A stretch of DNA of 64,000 bases from Chitinophaga vietnamensis (GCF_902167635.1 NZ_CABHMS010000006.1:310001-374000), one strand, 5' to 3'. Numbered from the stretch's first letter, positions 17,034-26,032 are shown. Translations and numbers: made by a program. Notes: generated by a model not told the origin, from the sequence alone.

Positions 17034-18152
17034 ATGTTGGTTTTTATCCGTTCCCTTTTCCTATGGAGTAATGTGCTGCTGGCACTGTTGCTCTCCGCCA
17101 GCGCTTTCCTTACCTTCCTGAACCCCGGCCAGTACTGGATTGCAGGGTTTGCAGGCATGTTCTTTCCGCCCTTGTTCCTGCTGGCGTTGTTGTTCATTCC
17201 ATTGTGGGTATTGTACAAAAAGAAATATTATCTGATCTCGCTGGCGGCTACCTTACTGTGCGCAGGCCCTGCATTACATACCTGGGGCATCCATTTCTTC
17301 CAACGCAATGATGTGCAGCAAAAGGCCGATAGCAGCCAGTTTACGCTGATGACCTATAACACCAGCAGTATGGGGCTGCTCCACTATCAGGATGTGGCGC
17401 CGGTGCGCAACCAGGTGTATGCCGCCGTGAGGGCCGCCTCGCCCGATGTGCTGTGCCTGCAGGAGTTCTATACAAACGACAATCCCGCACTCGCCAATAA
17501 TATCGACAGCATCCGGCTGGCAGGCGATTATCCATGGCACTATTTCACCTGCGATAAATCGCATTGGGACACCTGGCATTATGGTATCATTCTTTTTTCG
17601 CGCTATCCTGTGGTGAAAGCGGAAAAGGTAGCCTGCGGCTTTAGTGCAGCCGGCAGCGGCAGCAGCTTCCTGCTGGCCGATCTTCGTATAGGCGCCGATA
17701 CCATCCGGGTGATCTCCGGGCAGCTAACTTCGTATATGTTTACCCGTAGTGACTTCAAGGAACTATACACCCTGCGCCGGCAGGGCATTACAGACACGGG
17801 AGGCTTCACTGCGCTGCTGATGAAGATGCGCCATACCTTTAGCCAGCGTGCGGCGCAGGCGCGGCAGCTGGCAGCGCTGGCTACCGCAAGTCCTTACCCC
17901 GTAATCGTTTGCGGCGACTTCAATGATACGCCGGTATCATTTACCTACCGCACTGTGAGCGCACATTTACAAGATGCCTTCCTGCAAAGATGCGCGGGCT
18001 GGGGACGTACCCTTTCTTATCTTTCCCCAACCCTGCGGATCGACTACATCCTGCCACAGGAGCGGTTTTACGTGCATGCCTGCCAGGTGTTAAAGGTGCC
18101 CCGGTCAGAGCATTTCCCGGTAATGGCCCGCCTGTCTTTGAAAAAACATTAA
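17034..18152 (+). CDS. endonuclease/exonuclease/phosphatase (EEP) family membrane protein
   Basis: Membrane-anchored metallo-phosphoesterase of the EEP superfamily (DNase I / sphingomyelinase fold), 372 residues. Two or three N-terminal membrane segments (within about 1-80) precede the catalytic domain (about 100-370). Motifs are LMTYNTSS near its start, LCLQEFY with the metal-binding Glu, VICGDFNDTP with catalytic Asp/Asn, and SEHFPV with the catalytic His at the C-terminus. Thirty nt upstream of a second EEP gene with the same architecture, so the pair arose by tandem duplication. The substrate (nucleic acid, phospholipid or inositol phosphate) cannot be told. Confidence 0.87.
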   Translation: MLVFIRSLFLWSNVLLALLLSASAFLTFLNPGQYWIAGFAGMFFPPLFLLALLFIPLWVLYKKKYYLISLAATLLCAGPALHTWGIHFFQRNDVQQKADSSQFTLMTYNTSSMGLLHYQDVAPVRNQVYAAVRAASPDVLCLQEFYTNDNPALANNIDSIRLAGDYPWHYFTCDKSHWDTWHYGIILFSRYPVVKAEKVACGFSAAGSGSSFLLADLRIGADTIRVISGQLTSYMFTRSDFKELYTLRRQGITDTGGFTALLMKMRHTFSQRAAQARQLAALATASPYPVIVCGDFNDTPVSFTYRTVSAHLQDAFLQRCAGWGRTLSYLSPTLRIDYILPQERFYVHACQVLKVPRSEHFPVMARLSLKKH

Positions 18153-18181
18153 CTTTATTGGTTCAACAAAGTGCATACGCG

Positions 18182-19324
18182 GTGCGATTTTTAAGACTTT
18201 TTACGAAGGGATTTTTTCTGATCATCAACTTCGCCGTGGTATTACTTTTCCTGGGAGCCTGCCTGGCGCCGTACGTATCGCCGGCATGGTTCTGGCCGAT
18301 CAGCTTTCTCACGCTGGCTTTTCCCTTTTTGCTGGGATTGCTGGTGATTTTCCTGATAGGCTGGCTGTTCTTTAATTACAAATATGCGCTGCTGTCGTTT
18401 ATCGCCATGTTGTTGGGCTGGAAATCGATCAACGCTTTTATCGCCTTTAACATGCCTTCCGGTAACAAGCCGGGGCCGCCGGATGCCACTATTACGGTGA
18501 TGAGCTACAACGTAAGCCAGTTCGGGCTTTACAGGGAACGCGACAGTAAATACAACCGGCAGGCTATGTTTGCGCTCATCAAAAAACAGGAACCCGATAT
18601 CGCCTGCTTCCAGGATTTTTATACGGCGGAAAGAAAAAATGATTTCAATAACCGGGAAGACATCTCCAAAGAGATGAATCTCCCCTATCGTTTTTTCTCC
18701 AGTGATTTTAATCGTAATGGCATGCAGCACTGGGGCTCTATCATCTACTCAAAATATCCGATCATCGCATCTGATAAAGTAAAGATGAGCGTGGGACCGC
18801 TGAGCGAAAGCCTGATCTATGCAGATATTGTACGGGAAGAAGATACGATCCGTATTGTAAATATGCACCTGGAATCTTATCGTTTCAACGAAAAGGATTA
18901 TAATGCGATCAGGAAGATCAAGAACCAGGAAGATACCGGCCTGGTGGCCACTAAAAGTATCGTGCAAAAAATGCGGGAAGCGTATATACGTCGCAGCCAA
19001 CAGGCCGATATTGTGGGTGACTTCATCCGCCAGAGCCCTTACCCGGTGATCGTTTGCGGCGACTTTAACGATACGCCCGCATCCTATACATATTTTACGA
19101 TCAAAGGCGGCCTGCAGGACGCTTTCCTGCAAAAAGGATGGGGCATAGGCCGTACCTTTGCCGGGCTGGCGCCCACGCTGCGGATCGACTATATTTTTGC
19201 GAGCACTGATTTTAAAGTGAATAGTTTCAGGAAGATCAACTCCGACCTGTCGGACCACTACCCTGTAATGGCCAATCTCAGCATCACCGGCAATGGCCGC
19301 GCCGAAGTAGAAGTAAATAAATAA
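18182..19324 (+). CDS. endonuclease/exonuclease/phosphatase (EEP) family membrane protein, tandem paralogue
   Basis: Second EEP-fold membrane phosphoesterase, 380 residues from a GTG at 18182. The open frame extends upstream to 17990, but that part lies inside the previous gene in another frame and reads as low-quality protein, so the GTG (reading MRFLRLFTKGFF) is preferred. It has membrane helices within about 10-90, then TVMSYNVSQFG, DIACFQDFY (here Asp takes the place of the usual Glu), VICGDFNDTPASYTY and SDHYPV. The repeated VICGDFNDTP block shows close kinship with the upstream copy. The Glu-to-Asp difference in the metal-binding motif may change activity. Confidence 0.83.
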   Translation: MRFLRLFTKGFFLIINFAVVLLFLGACLAPYVSPAWFWPISFLTLAFPFLLGLLVIFLIGWLFFNYKYALLSFIAMLLGWKSINAFIAFNMPSGNKPGPPDATITVMSYNVSQFGLYRERDSKYNRQAMFALIKKQEPDIACFQDFYTAERKNDFNNREDISKEMNLPYRFFSSDFNRNGMQHWGSIIYSKYPIIASDKVKMSVGPLSESLIYADIVREEDTIRIVNMHLESYRFNEKDYNAIRKIKNQEDTGLVATKSIVQKMREAYIRRSQQADIVGDFIRQSPYPVIVCGDFNDTPASYTYFTIKGGLQDAFLQKGWGIGRTFAGLAPTLRIDYIFASTDFKVNSFRKINSDLSDHYPVMANLSITGNGRAEVEVNK

Positions 19325-19391
19325 ACCTTGTAATCATTATGAAAATTTTAAATATCTTGATGTCTGACCGATGTTGTTGCCTGAATTTAAC

Positions 19392-19418
19392 TTGCGACAG
19401 AAACAATATTTATCTTTG
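19392..19418 (+). promoter_or_regulatory. candidate cysS promoter
   Basis: TTG (19392-19394), a 16-nt spacer and TATCTTTG (19411-19418), the latter a full match to TAnnTTTG. It lies 55 nt before the cysS ATG. The spacer is slightly short. Confidence 0.5.
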
Positions 19419-19472
19419 CCACCCCGACGTCCGACAGCAGGGCGCCGGATAAATTTCCGTTAATTACAGCAT

Positions 19473-20969
19473 ATGTCAGAACTCAGAATATACAACTCAT
19501 TACACCGTCAGAAAGAAGTATTTACCCCCCTGCATCCTGGCCACGTAGGCATGTATGTGTGCGGCCCCACCGTATCGGGCGAATCACACCTGGGCCACGC
19601 CCGCCCCTATATCACCTTTGATGTGGTATACCGTTACCTGCAATTTCTGGGTTATAAAGTACGCTACGTACGTAATATCACCGATGCCGGCCACTTTGAA
19701 GAAGAAGGTCGCGCAGCAGAAGATAAAATATCCAAAGGCGCCGTACTCGAGAAACTCGAGCCGATGGAGCTGGTACAGAAGTATACCAACCTGTATCACT
19801 GGGCCATGTTGCAGTTCGGCAACCTCGAGCCCAGCATAGAACCCACTGCCACCGGGCATATCATTGAGCAGATAGAAATGATCAAAAAGATCATGGAGAA
19901 AGGATATGCCTACGAAGTAGATGGAAGCGTTTATTTTGACGTGAAGAAATACGCCGCCAGCTACGATTACGGTATCCTCAGCGGTCGTGTGCTGGAAGAT
20001 ATGCTCGAAACCACCCGCGAACTGGAAGGCCAGGACGAAAAACATAACAAAGCCGATTTCGCCCTCTGGAAAAAAGCGCCGCCGGAACACATCATGCGCT
20101 GGCCAAGCCCTTGGGGCGAGGGTTTCCCGGGATGGCATATCGAGTGCTCCGCAATGAGCGCCAAATATCTCGGTACCCAGTTCGATATCCACGGCGGCGG
20201 TATGGACCTCCAGTTCCCGCACCACGAGTGCGAGATCGCACAGAGCGAGATCGCCCACGGCGAACTGATGGCCCGCTACTGGATGCACAATAATATGATC
20301 ACCATCAACGGCCGCAAGATGGGTAAGTCGTACGGTAATACCATCAAGCTCACCGAAATGTTCACCGGCGAAAACCCGCAGCTGGACAAGGCCTACAGCC
20401 CGATGACCATCCGCTTCTTCGTATTGCAAACGCATTACCGAGGCACGCTCGACTTCTCCAACGAAGCCCTGCAAGCCACCGAGAAAGGATTACAACGCAT
20501 GTGGGCCGCCTACGAAACGCTGCAAAAGCTCTCCTGGAGCGGCAATGGACAAGGTGTGAACGAAGAACTCGACAAACAGGTGCGTCAGTGGTGCGTGGAA
20601 ATACCCGAGTTCATGAACGACGATTTCAACACGGCTAAAGTGCTGGCCAACCTGTTCGAGCTTACACCGGTGATCAATTCCCTGAAAGGCGGACAGATAA
20701 AAATGCACGAGATCAGTGAAGATACTTTCCAACTGCTCCAATACACCTGGAAAACCTACCTGGTAGATATCCTGGGCGTAAAAATGGAAACGCTTGGCAA
20801 CGACGAAAGCAAGCTGGATGGCGTATTGCAGATGTTGATCACCATGCGCAAAGAGGCCAAGGCCCGGAAGGATTATGCTACTTCCGACAAGATCCGGAAT
20901 GAATTATTGTCTGTAGGTATTCAGCTGAAAGACGAAAAAGACGGTTCCGTTTCTTACAGCATTCAATAA
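19473..20969 (+). CDS. cysS: cysteinyl-tRNA synthetase
   Basis: Class I aminoacyl-tRNA synthetase that charges tRNA-Cys, 498 residues. The HIGH-like motif is in [10 protein letters not shown] and the KMSKS loop reads [10 protein letters not shown]. The zinc-site region [10 protein letters not shown] lies near residue 30 and GWHIECSAM near residue 220, with [10 protein letters not shown] after it. The C-terminal helical DALR-like domain ends with [17 protein letters not shown]. Its own promoter and an M28 enzyme gene 19 nt downstream indicate a two-gene transcript. All expected motifs are present; there is nothing unusual apart from Gly in the KMGKS loop. Confidence 0.97.
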   Translation: MSELRIYNSLHRQKEVFTPLHPGHVGMYVCGPTVSGESHLGHARPYITFDVVYRYLQFLGYKVRYVRNITDAGHFEEEGRAAEDKISKGAVLEKLEPMELVQKYTNLYHWAMLQFGNLEPSIEPTATGHIIEQIEMIKKIMEKGYAYEVDGSVYFDVKKYAASYDYGILSGRVLEDMLETTRELEGQDEKHNKADFALWKKAPPEHIMRWPSPWGEGFPGWHIECSAMSAKYLGTQFDIHGGGMDLQFPHHECEIAQSEIAHGELMARYWMHNNMITINGRKMGKSYGNTIKLTEMFTGENPQLDKAYSPMTIRFFVLQTHYRGTLDFSNEALQATEKGLQRMWAAYETLQKLSWSGNGQGVNEELDKQVRQWCVEIPEFMNDDFNTAKVLANLFELTPVINSLKGGQIKMHEISEDTFQLLQYTWKTYLVDILGVKMETLGNDESKLDGVLQMLITMRKEAKARKDYATSDKIRNELLSVGIQLKDEKDGSVSYSIQ

Positions 20970-20988
20970 AGCTAATTAACCGAAGATA

Positions 20989-21978
20989 ATGCGTAAAGCA
21001 CTGCTATTCCTTACAGCGCTGGCTCTCGTAGCCGGCGCTTGTCAAAACAACAAGACTGAAGATCATTCGGCCGACAGCACCGGGGCCAGCAAGGTGGCTA
21101 AAATAGAAACGCCGGTACCCGCGTTCCAGGCCGATTCCGCCTATGCTTACACTGCACAGCAGGTGAGCTTCGGGCCAAGGATACCGAACACGCCGGCACA
21201 ACAGAAATGTGCCGACTGGATGATCAGCAAACTGCGTCAGTGGGCCGATACCGTTTATGTGCAGCGCACCACCGTTACAGGCCCTAAAAAGGAACATCTC
21301 CCCTGTATCAATATCATCGCGAGTTTCAACCCGGCCGCCAAACAGCGCGTGCTGCTGCTCTCCCACTGGGATACACGCCCCTGGGCCGATGAAGATGCTT
21401 TCGACAAAACGAAAAAGCTCGATGGCGCTGATGATGGCGCCAGCGGCGTAGGCGTATTGATGGAAGCGGCCCGCCAGTTCCATCAGCAGAAACCGGAAGC
21501 GGGGATCGATATCCTGTTGGTAGATGTGGAAGATTATGGCGTGCCTTCACAGGAAAACACTTTCTGCCTGGGTACACAGTATTGGGCTAAAAATCCGCAT
21601 GTGCCGGGCTATAAAGCCAACTATGGCATCCTGCTGGATATGGTGGGCGGCCGCGGTTCGCAATTTTATATGGAAGGCTCTTCCAGGCAATATGCCGCCG
21701 CCCCGATGAAAATGTTCTGGGATGCGGGCAATAAGCTCGGATACTCCGATTTCTTCCGGTATGAAGATTATGGCTCCTTCATCACCGACGATCATATCTA
21801 TGTGAACACCATGGCGAATATCCCCACTTTCGATATCATCGCCTGGCAGCCAAGCGGTAATTTTGCGCCGCACTGGCACACGCAGAACGATAACATGAGC
21901 GTGATTGACAAAAGAACATTACAGGCCGTAGGACAAACCATCCTGCAGGTGGTATATGCCCAGCCATTCAGCTATTGA
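20989..21978 (+). CDS. M28-family zinc enzyme, glutaminyl-peptide cyclotransferase-like lipoprotein
   Basis: Exported zinc enzyme anchored by a lipobox (ALVAGACQ, Cys near residue 18), 329 residues. The M28 fold is shown by LLSHWDTRPWADEDAF, then GADDGASGVGVLMEAAR with a metal Asp, LLVDVEDYG with the catalytic acidic pair, and TDDHIYVN with a metal His. The combination of these phrases with LGTQYWAKNPH and ILLDMVGGRG recalls the mammalian-type glutaminyl cyclase of Porphyromonas, which forms N-terminal pyroglutamate on exported proteins after signal-peptide cleavage. An aminopeptidase is the alternative. Nineteen nt after cysS. Confidence 0.82.
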   Translation: MRKALLFLTALALVAGACQNNKTEDHSADSTGASKVAKIETPVPAFQADSAYAYTAQQVSFGPRIPNTPAQQKCADWMISKLRQWADTVYVQRTTVTGPKKEHLPCINIIASFNPAAKQRVLLLSHWDTRPWADEDAFDKTKKLDGADDGASGVGVLMEAARQFHQQKPEAGIDILLVDVEDYGVPSQENTFCLGTQYWAKNPHVPGYKANYGILLDMVGGRGSQFYMEGSSRQYAAAPMKMFWDAGNKLGYSDFFRYEDYGSFITDDHIYVNTMANIPTFDIIAWQPSGNFAPHWHTQNDNMSVIDKRTLQAVGQTILQVVYAQPFSY

Positions 21979-22032
21979 CCGCTGCGATAAGGGGTGTGGG
22001 TAGATGTAGCGTAATTTTTTAAATTGCATCTT

Positions 22033-22659
22033 ATGCCAAGATCTTCCAACACCCCGGCAACCGTTCATTATACGGTGCACCTCAGCAAAGACAAAAAGTT
22101 GGGTAAGCTCATTGCGGGACCACTAACGGAGCTGCCCGTACGAAAAAATATTGCGCTGAAGCTGATCGCCTCCATCATGTCGCAGCAGCTGTCTACCCGC
22201 GTGGCAGAGGTGATCTACGCCCGTTTTCTCGCCCTTTATGATAACCAGGAACCAACGCCGCAGCAGATCGTGGATACGCCGGCGGCCACCCTCCGCGGCA
22301 TTGGTTTGTCGAATGCCAAAGTTACTTACGTACATAATGTTGCCCGCTTTGTGATCGACGAAAAGCTGACAGATGCCCGTTTGAAGAAGATGAAAGATGA
22401 TGAGGTGATCGCTTATCTCACCCGGATCAAGGGAGTAGGCAGATGGACAGTAGAGATGTTGTTGATATTTTATCTGGGCAGGGAAGATGTTTTTTCTGCC
22501 GGCGACCTGAATGTGCAACAGGCAATGATCAAATTATACAAGCTGGACAGTACCGACAAAAAGCGCTTCCAGCAACAGTTACAGGAGATCTCGGCCCGAT
22601 GGTCACCCTATCGCACACACGCTTGCCGTTACTTGTGGGCATGGAAAGACGGAAAATAA
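22033..22659 (+). CDS. DNA-3-methyladenine glycosylase, AlkA-type (HhH-GPD superfamily)
   Basis: Base-excision repair enzyme removing alkylated purines. The 208 residues from the ATG at 22033 contain IMSQQLSTRVAEVI (the family's QQ segment), the helix-hairpin-helix IKGVGRWTVEMLL and, 20 residues later, the catalytic Asp in FSAGDLNVQQ, then WSPYRTHACRYLW. It lacks the N-terminal TBP-like domain of E. coli AlkA (282 residues) and matches the shorter form common in many bacteria. A TTG three codons upstream is an alternative start. It heads a run with an AlkB gene (58 nt later) and a SIR2-like gene. Confidence 0.9.
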   Translation: MPRSSNTPATVHYTVHLSKDKKLGKLIAGPLTELPVRKNIALKLIASIMSQQLSTRVAEVIYARFLALYDNQEPTPQQIVDTPAATLRGIGLSNAKVTYVHNVARFVIDEKLTDARLKKMKDDEVIAYLTRIKGVGRWTVEMLLIFYLGREDVFSAGDLNVQQAMIKLYKLDSTDKKRFQQQLQEISARWSPYRTHACRYLWAWKDGK

Positions 22660-22717
22660 TTTTAATAACCTAAGTCAATGCTAAATACATTGCGTAGCGC
22701 TGTACGAACTTTACGCT

Positions 22718-23338
22718 ATGAGCTTGCAGGGAAGATTTTTTGAGGAGGAGAATGCTGGTAATGAGATAACATTACCCAACGGAACACTTGTTTACTATCC
22801 GTGCTTCTTCAATGCTACGGAGCGCGATCAATTACTGTACACACTGAGAGATACGATAGCCTGGAAGCAGGAATCCATGCGGATATATGGCAAAGAAGTG
22901 CTGTTTCCGCGGCTGATGGCCTGGTATGGCGATGCAGCTACTTCCTACCGTTTTTCAGGCAATACGTTTGTGCCGCATGCGTGGACCCCGGCGCTGTTGC
23001 AGATCCGTGACCGTATCACCCCGGTGGCTGGCAGTATGTTCAACAGTGTGCTGTTAAATCTTTACCGCAATGGTAACGATTCGATGGGATGGCATGCAGA
23101 TGAAGAGCCGGAATTGGGCCAACACCCTGTGATTGCTTCTGTTAATTTTGGCGCAACCCGCCGCTTTTTATTACGATATAAAAGTGACCATCACCTGAAA
23201 CATGAGATGTTATTGCAGCATGGCTCCCTGCTGATTATGAAAGGCGCGCTGCAACATTATTGGGAACACCAGGTGCCCAAAACGAGCAAACAAACAGCGG
23301 AAAGGATTAACCTGACCTTCCGATTTATCCACCCTTAA
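22718..23338 (+). CDS. alkB: AlkB-like 2-oxoglutarate/Fe(II)-dependent DNA dealkylase
   Basis: Oxidative demethylase that repairs 1-methyladenine and 3-methylcytosine in nucleic acid. The 206 residues carry the iron triad His126-x-Asp128 (GWHADEE) and His184 (YWEHQVPK), and the oxoglutarate-binding arginines in RINLTFRF (196 and 202). The phrase SVNFGATRRFLLR is typical of the ABH2/ABH3-like subgroup rather than E. coli AlkB itself. It follows the AlkA-type gene, giving a two-enzyme alkylation-repair cassette, and is only 14 nt before the SIR2-like gene. Confidence 0.93.
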   Translation: MSLQGRFFEEENAGNEITLPNGTLVYYPCFFNATERDQLLYTLRDTIAWKQESMRIYGKEVLFPRLMAWYGDAATSYRFSGNTFVPHAWTPALLQIRDRITPVAGSMFNSVLLNLYRNGNDSMGWHADEEPELGQHPVIASVNFGATRRFLLRYKSDHHLKHEMLLQHGSLLIMKGALQHYWEHQVPKTSKQTAERINLTFRFIHP

Positions 23339-23352
23339 AAGCCAAGCCTACT

Positions 23353-24225
23353 ATGAAAAACCTCATCCTGTTAATTGGAAATGACATCAACAACATCTCC
23401 AAAGGACAAAGCTGGAAAGACCTGTTGCAGGATATCATCACCTTTTGTCATGCCGGCGACAGCGTTATCCTCGACGATAAGAAACCATTTCCGTTACTGT
23501 ACGAAGAAATATTCCTGACGGCTATACGGAGATTGAAAATAAGAGAAAGAGACCTGAAATCATTTATCGCCAGCAAAACAGCGGAGATACGTGGAAACGG
23601 CATCCATGCTGCGATCCGGGCATTAAAGCCGGCGCACATACTCACTACCAATTATGAGTTTACACTGGAAGGCCGTACCCCCTATGAAAACACCAGTCTG
23701 ATCAACGAAAAGTTCTATAGCATATTCCGGCGATACCGCATGGATGATATTAATTACTGGCATATTCATGGCGACTGCCTCAACCCGATGAGTATCAATC
23801 TCGGCTTTGAGCACTATGGCGGCCAGTTACAGCTGATGCGCAACTACGTCGTGAGCGGCACTTTCTATTCCAACAAAGAAGTGCCTAAAGCTTCCCTGCT
23901 GCGCCGCATCCATGCCAAACAAGTGTACGAACATTCGTGGATCGACTTCTTCTTCACCAAGGACGTTCACATCTTCGGGCTCTCGCTCGACTTCGTGGAA
24001 ACAGACCTCTGGTGGCTGCTCACCTATCGGGCCAGGCAGAAGTTCCATCACAAGAATATCTCTATTCCCAACGAGATCTTCTACTACATCCCGGAAGAAT
24101 ATATGCAAGCCGCCAAATTCAAGCTGGACCTGCTAAAGGCCAATGATGTTACTGTTGTGACCCTGCCGGGGAAGAATAAATTCGCCTACTATACTTCCAT
24201 CGTGGAAAGACTGGGCGCATTATAG
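23353..24225 (+). CDS. SIR2-like domain protein
   Basis: Protein of 290 residues with the Rossmann-type SIR2-like fold that binds or cleaves NAD+. The opening LILLIGNDINNI corresponds to the GAGxS nucleotide loop but is degenerate. ILTTNYEFTLE (Asn100) and WHIHGD (His139) match the catalytic Asn and His of SIR2 NADases, and VHIFGLSLDFVETDLWWLL matches the late glycine/asp motif. No second domain is present. Proteins of this type include NAD-depleting phage-defence effectors and deacetylases; which applies here is not known. It is 14 nt after alkB, so probably co-transcribed with alkylation repair genes, and is followed by a long perfect palindrome. Confidence 0.78.
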   Translation: MKNLILLIGNDINNISKGQSWKDLLQDIITFCHAGDSVILDDKKPFPLLYEEIFLTAIRRLKIRERDLKSFIASKTAEIRGNGIHAAIRALKPAHILTTNYEFTLEGRTPYENTSLINEKFYSIFRRYRMDDINYWHIHGDCLNPMSINLGFEHYGGQLQLMRNYVVSGTFYSNKEVPKASLLRRIHAKQVYEHSWIDFFFTKDVHIFGLSLDFVETDLWWLLTYRARQKFHHKNISIPNEIFYYIPEEYMQAAKFKLDLLKANDVTVVTLPGKNKFAYYTSIVERLGAL

Positions 24226-24230
24226 CGGAT

Positions 24231-24310
24231 TTTTCTCGCAAAGGCGCAGAGGAGCAAAGCAGCGAAGTTATAACCTCGCTGCTTTGCTCCTCTGCGCCTT
24301 TGCGAGAAAA
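24231..24310. repeat. 35-bp perfect inverted repeat (TTTTCTCGCAAAG family), copy 1
   Basis: Arms 24231-24265 and 24276-24310 are exact reverse complements around a 10-nt spacer, and A/T runs flank both ends, so transcription in either direction would meet a hairpin with a T run. The arm ends (TTTTCTCGCAAAG) recur in the palindrome at 33528-33598. It lies 5 nt after the SIR2-like stop codon and could serve as a bidirectional terminator. Confidence 0.95.
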
Positions 24311-24368
24311 AAAATCGCTCGTTGACCAGAAAGAAGTATTTTAACGGCCAGGAATACACGAAATTTCA

Positions 24369-24839
24369 ATGATACATCGCGTCGCTGCCCTGTACCTGTT
24401 ATGCTTGTCGGCCATCATCGGCTGTAAGGTGCAACGCCCTGCCGCCAATATTGCGCCCGCAGGCGCTTCACAGCCGGCGCCCGCCTATCAAACCATCCGC
24501 CCCATATATACCCTCGCTGATATTTTACCTTCCTATCCCGGCGGCGAAGAGGCCCTGCTGAAATTCTTAACAAAAAATTTTCATATACCATCTTTCTATA
24601 TAACAAACGGTTTATCCACCCGCCTGCACCTTTCCTTTGTAGTAGAGGCTGATGGCTCCTTAACGAACATTAAAGCGATCAGCCCCTCCGGCAAGATCAG
24701 TGAAAACCCTAATGCATTAGAGCAGGAAGGCATCCGCATAGTGAAGCTGATGCCCAAATGGAACCCCGGCAAGGTGAAAGGCAAGCCTGTAGCGGTTTTA
24801 TACGATTACCCTATCGCCTGTATCCTTCCGCAGGAATAA
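24369..24839 (+). CDS. lipoprotein with TonB C-terminal-like domain
   Basis: Exported 156-residue lipoprotein; the lipobox SAIIGC places the lipidated Cys near residue 19. After a Pro/Ala-rich linker the domain from about 55 to 152 matches the TonB C-terminal fold seen in Bacteroidota energy-transducer relatives: YPGGEEALLKFL, LSFVVEADGSLTNI, and EGIRIVKLMPKWNPGKVKG. It lacks the N-terminal membrane helix of true TonB, so it is probably not the Ton-complex energiser. An envelope interaction role is inferred. The gene stands alone after the palindrome. Confidence 0.8.
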   Translation: MIHRVAALYLLCLSAIIGCKVQRPAANIAPAGASQPAPAYQTIRPIYTLADILPSYPGGEEALLKFLTKNFHIPSFYITNGLSTRLHLSFVVEADGSLTNIKAISPSGKISENPNALEQEGIRIVKLMPKWNPGKVKGKPVAVLYDYPIACILPQE

Positions 24840-24932
24840 CACTTGGCAGCGTTTTTGTAAACTGGGGCGGTTGTAACAAAAATAGAACCCTAACGCTCTA
24901 TTTGTTGTTAATATGTTTTAAATCTATATTTT

Positions 24933-25970
24933 ATGTTATTCAAATTAGCTATCGCACTGGCGGCTACCGTGGTTACGCCGGTACAAAAAAAACAGCCCCC
25001 CAAAACACAGATCATGTACGTGAAAGAATCCAAGGAGCCCTGCACAGGAGTAGCTCCCATGGAGTGCTTACAGGTAAAGGGTGAAAAAGATACCGCATGG
25101 AGCAATTTATACACCAACATCAACGGATTTAAATATGTACCGGGCTACCGCTATAAACTGCTCGTTAGTGTTACCGATATCAAAAATCCTCCGGCCGATG
25201 CGCCTTCCGTAAAATATACGCTCAGAAAAATATTGCAGAAAAAGAAAGTGAGCGCCCAGTCCGGCTCTCCACTCTCCGCTGATAAAAAATGGACATTAGT
25301 GGAGATGAATGGGAAGAAACTCAACAAATCACTGATATGGATCCAGTTTGATCCGGCTACAAACCAGTACCATGGCCATGGCGGCTGTAATGGTCTTGGC
25401 GGCGCTTATACCTCCAAGGGCAACAGCATCACCCTGAAAATGGGTATGAGCACCATGATGGCCTGCCCTGATCAACAGGATATGGACAACGAAAACCAAT
25501 TCCACAAAGCGATCGGCGATCGCACCTATACCTATAAACAGGTGGGTGAGACACTGAATTTTTACCAGGGGAAAAAAGTAGTGCTGTCTTTCAAACTGGA
25601 TGCCGCACAGCCCGACCAATGGGCATTCATCGCGGGCAAAAGATGGGCATTGATCAAAATGGGCGATTCTACTTATAGCGATTCCCGCACCTGGCTGGAG
25701 TTTGACACCAGGACTGGCCGCTACCATGGCAAAAGCGGTTGCAACAATGTTACCGGCGCTTACAAAACCATTAAGAACACTATCACTTTCAATATGGGCG
25801 CTACTACCCGCATGGCCTGCCCCGAGCCAGGCATCATGCAAAGGGAACAAGCGTTTCTGCATACGATCAGCCAACAAACATTCAGGTATGATGTAGCTGA
25901 TCAAACACTGAACCTGTACAAAAACGGAAAGCTGGTGCTGATATTTGGTATGCAGGATAAAGAACAATAA
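24933..25970 (+). CDS. DUF4377 plus two META domains, exported protein
   Basis: Exported protein of 345 residues with three recognisable domains: a short signal (about 1-16), a DUF4377-like domain (about 25-105, with KEPCTGVAPMECLQVKG), then two META (HslJ-like) domains at about 112-225 and 230-342. Each META repeat has the family phrase GCNxxxGAY and a Met-Ala-Cys-Pro segment (TMMACPDQ, TRMACPEPG). META domains occur in heat-inducible HslJ and in secreted bacterial lipoproteins. A tandem META pair joined to DUF4377 suggests an envelope-stress or adhesion role, not established. No lipobox is seen. Confidence 0.83.
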   Translation: MLFKLAIALAATVVTPVQKKQPPKTQIMYVKESKEPCTGVAPMECLQVKGEKDTAWSNLYTNINGFKYVPGYRYKLLVSVTDIKNPPADAPSVKYTLRKILQKKKVSAQSGSPLSADKKWTLVEMNGKKLNKSLIWIQFDPATNQYHGHGGCNGLGGAYTSKGNSITLKMGMSTMMACPDQQDMDNENQFHKAIGDRTYTYKQVGETLNFYQGKKVVLSFKLDAAQPDQWAFIAGKRWALIKMGDSTYSDSRTWLEFDTRTGRYHGKSGCNNVTGAYKTIKNTITFNMGATTRMACPEPGIMQREQAFLHTISQQTFRYDVADQTLNLYKNGKLVLIFGMQDKEQ

Positions 25971-25983
25971 TCTTATTACGGCA

Positions 25984-26026
25984 GCACAACCTCTTTGCGC
26001 TCATGGAGCTTCCGGAGGGGTTGTGC
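25984..26026. repeat. hairpin between convergent genes
   Basis: GCACAACC (25984-25991) pairs with GGTTGTGC (26019-26026), with a smaller internal stem. It lies between the META gene and the AraC gene. No T run follows, so its use as terminator is uncertain. Confidence 0.4.
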
Positions 26027-26032
26027 GCCTAT

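Noticed and set aside
17990-18181. Upstream extension of the second EEP gene
   Set aside because: It lies inside the first EEP gene in another frame; its Pro/Gly/Ala-rich translation does not resemble a membrane-protein N-terminus, so the GTG at 18182 was used.
24231-24310. CRISPR or transposon end
   Set aside because: A single inverted repeat with no spacers, no target duplication and no transposase nearby; treated as a palindrome family.
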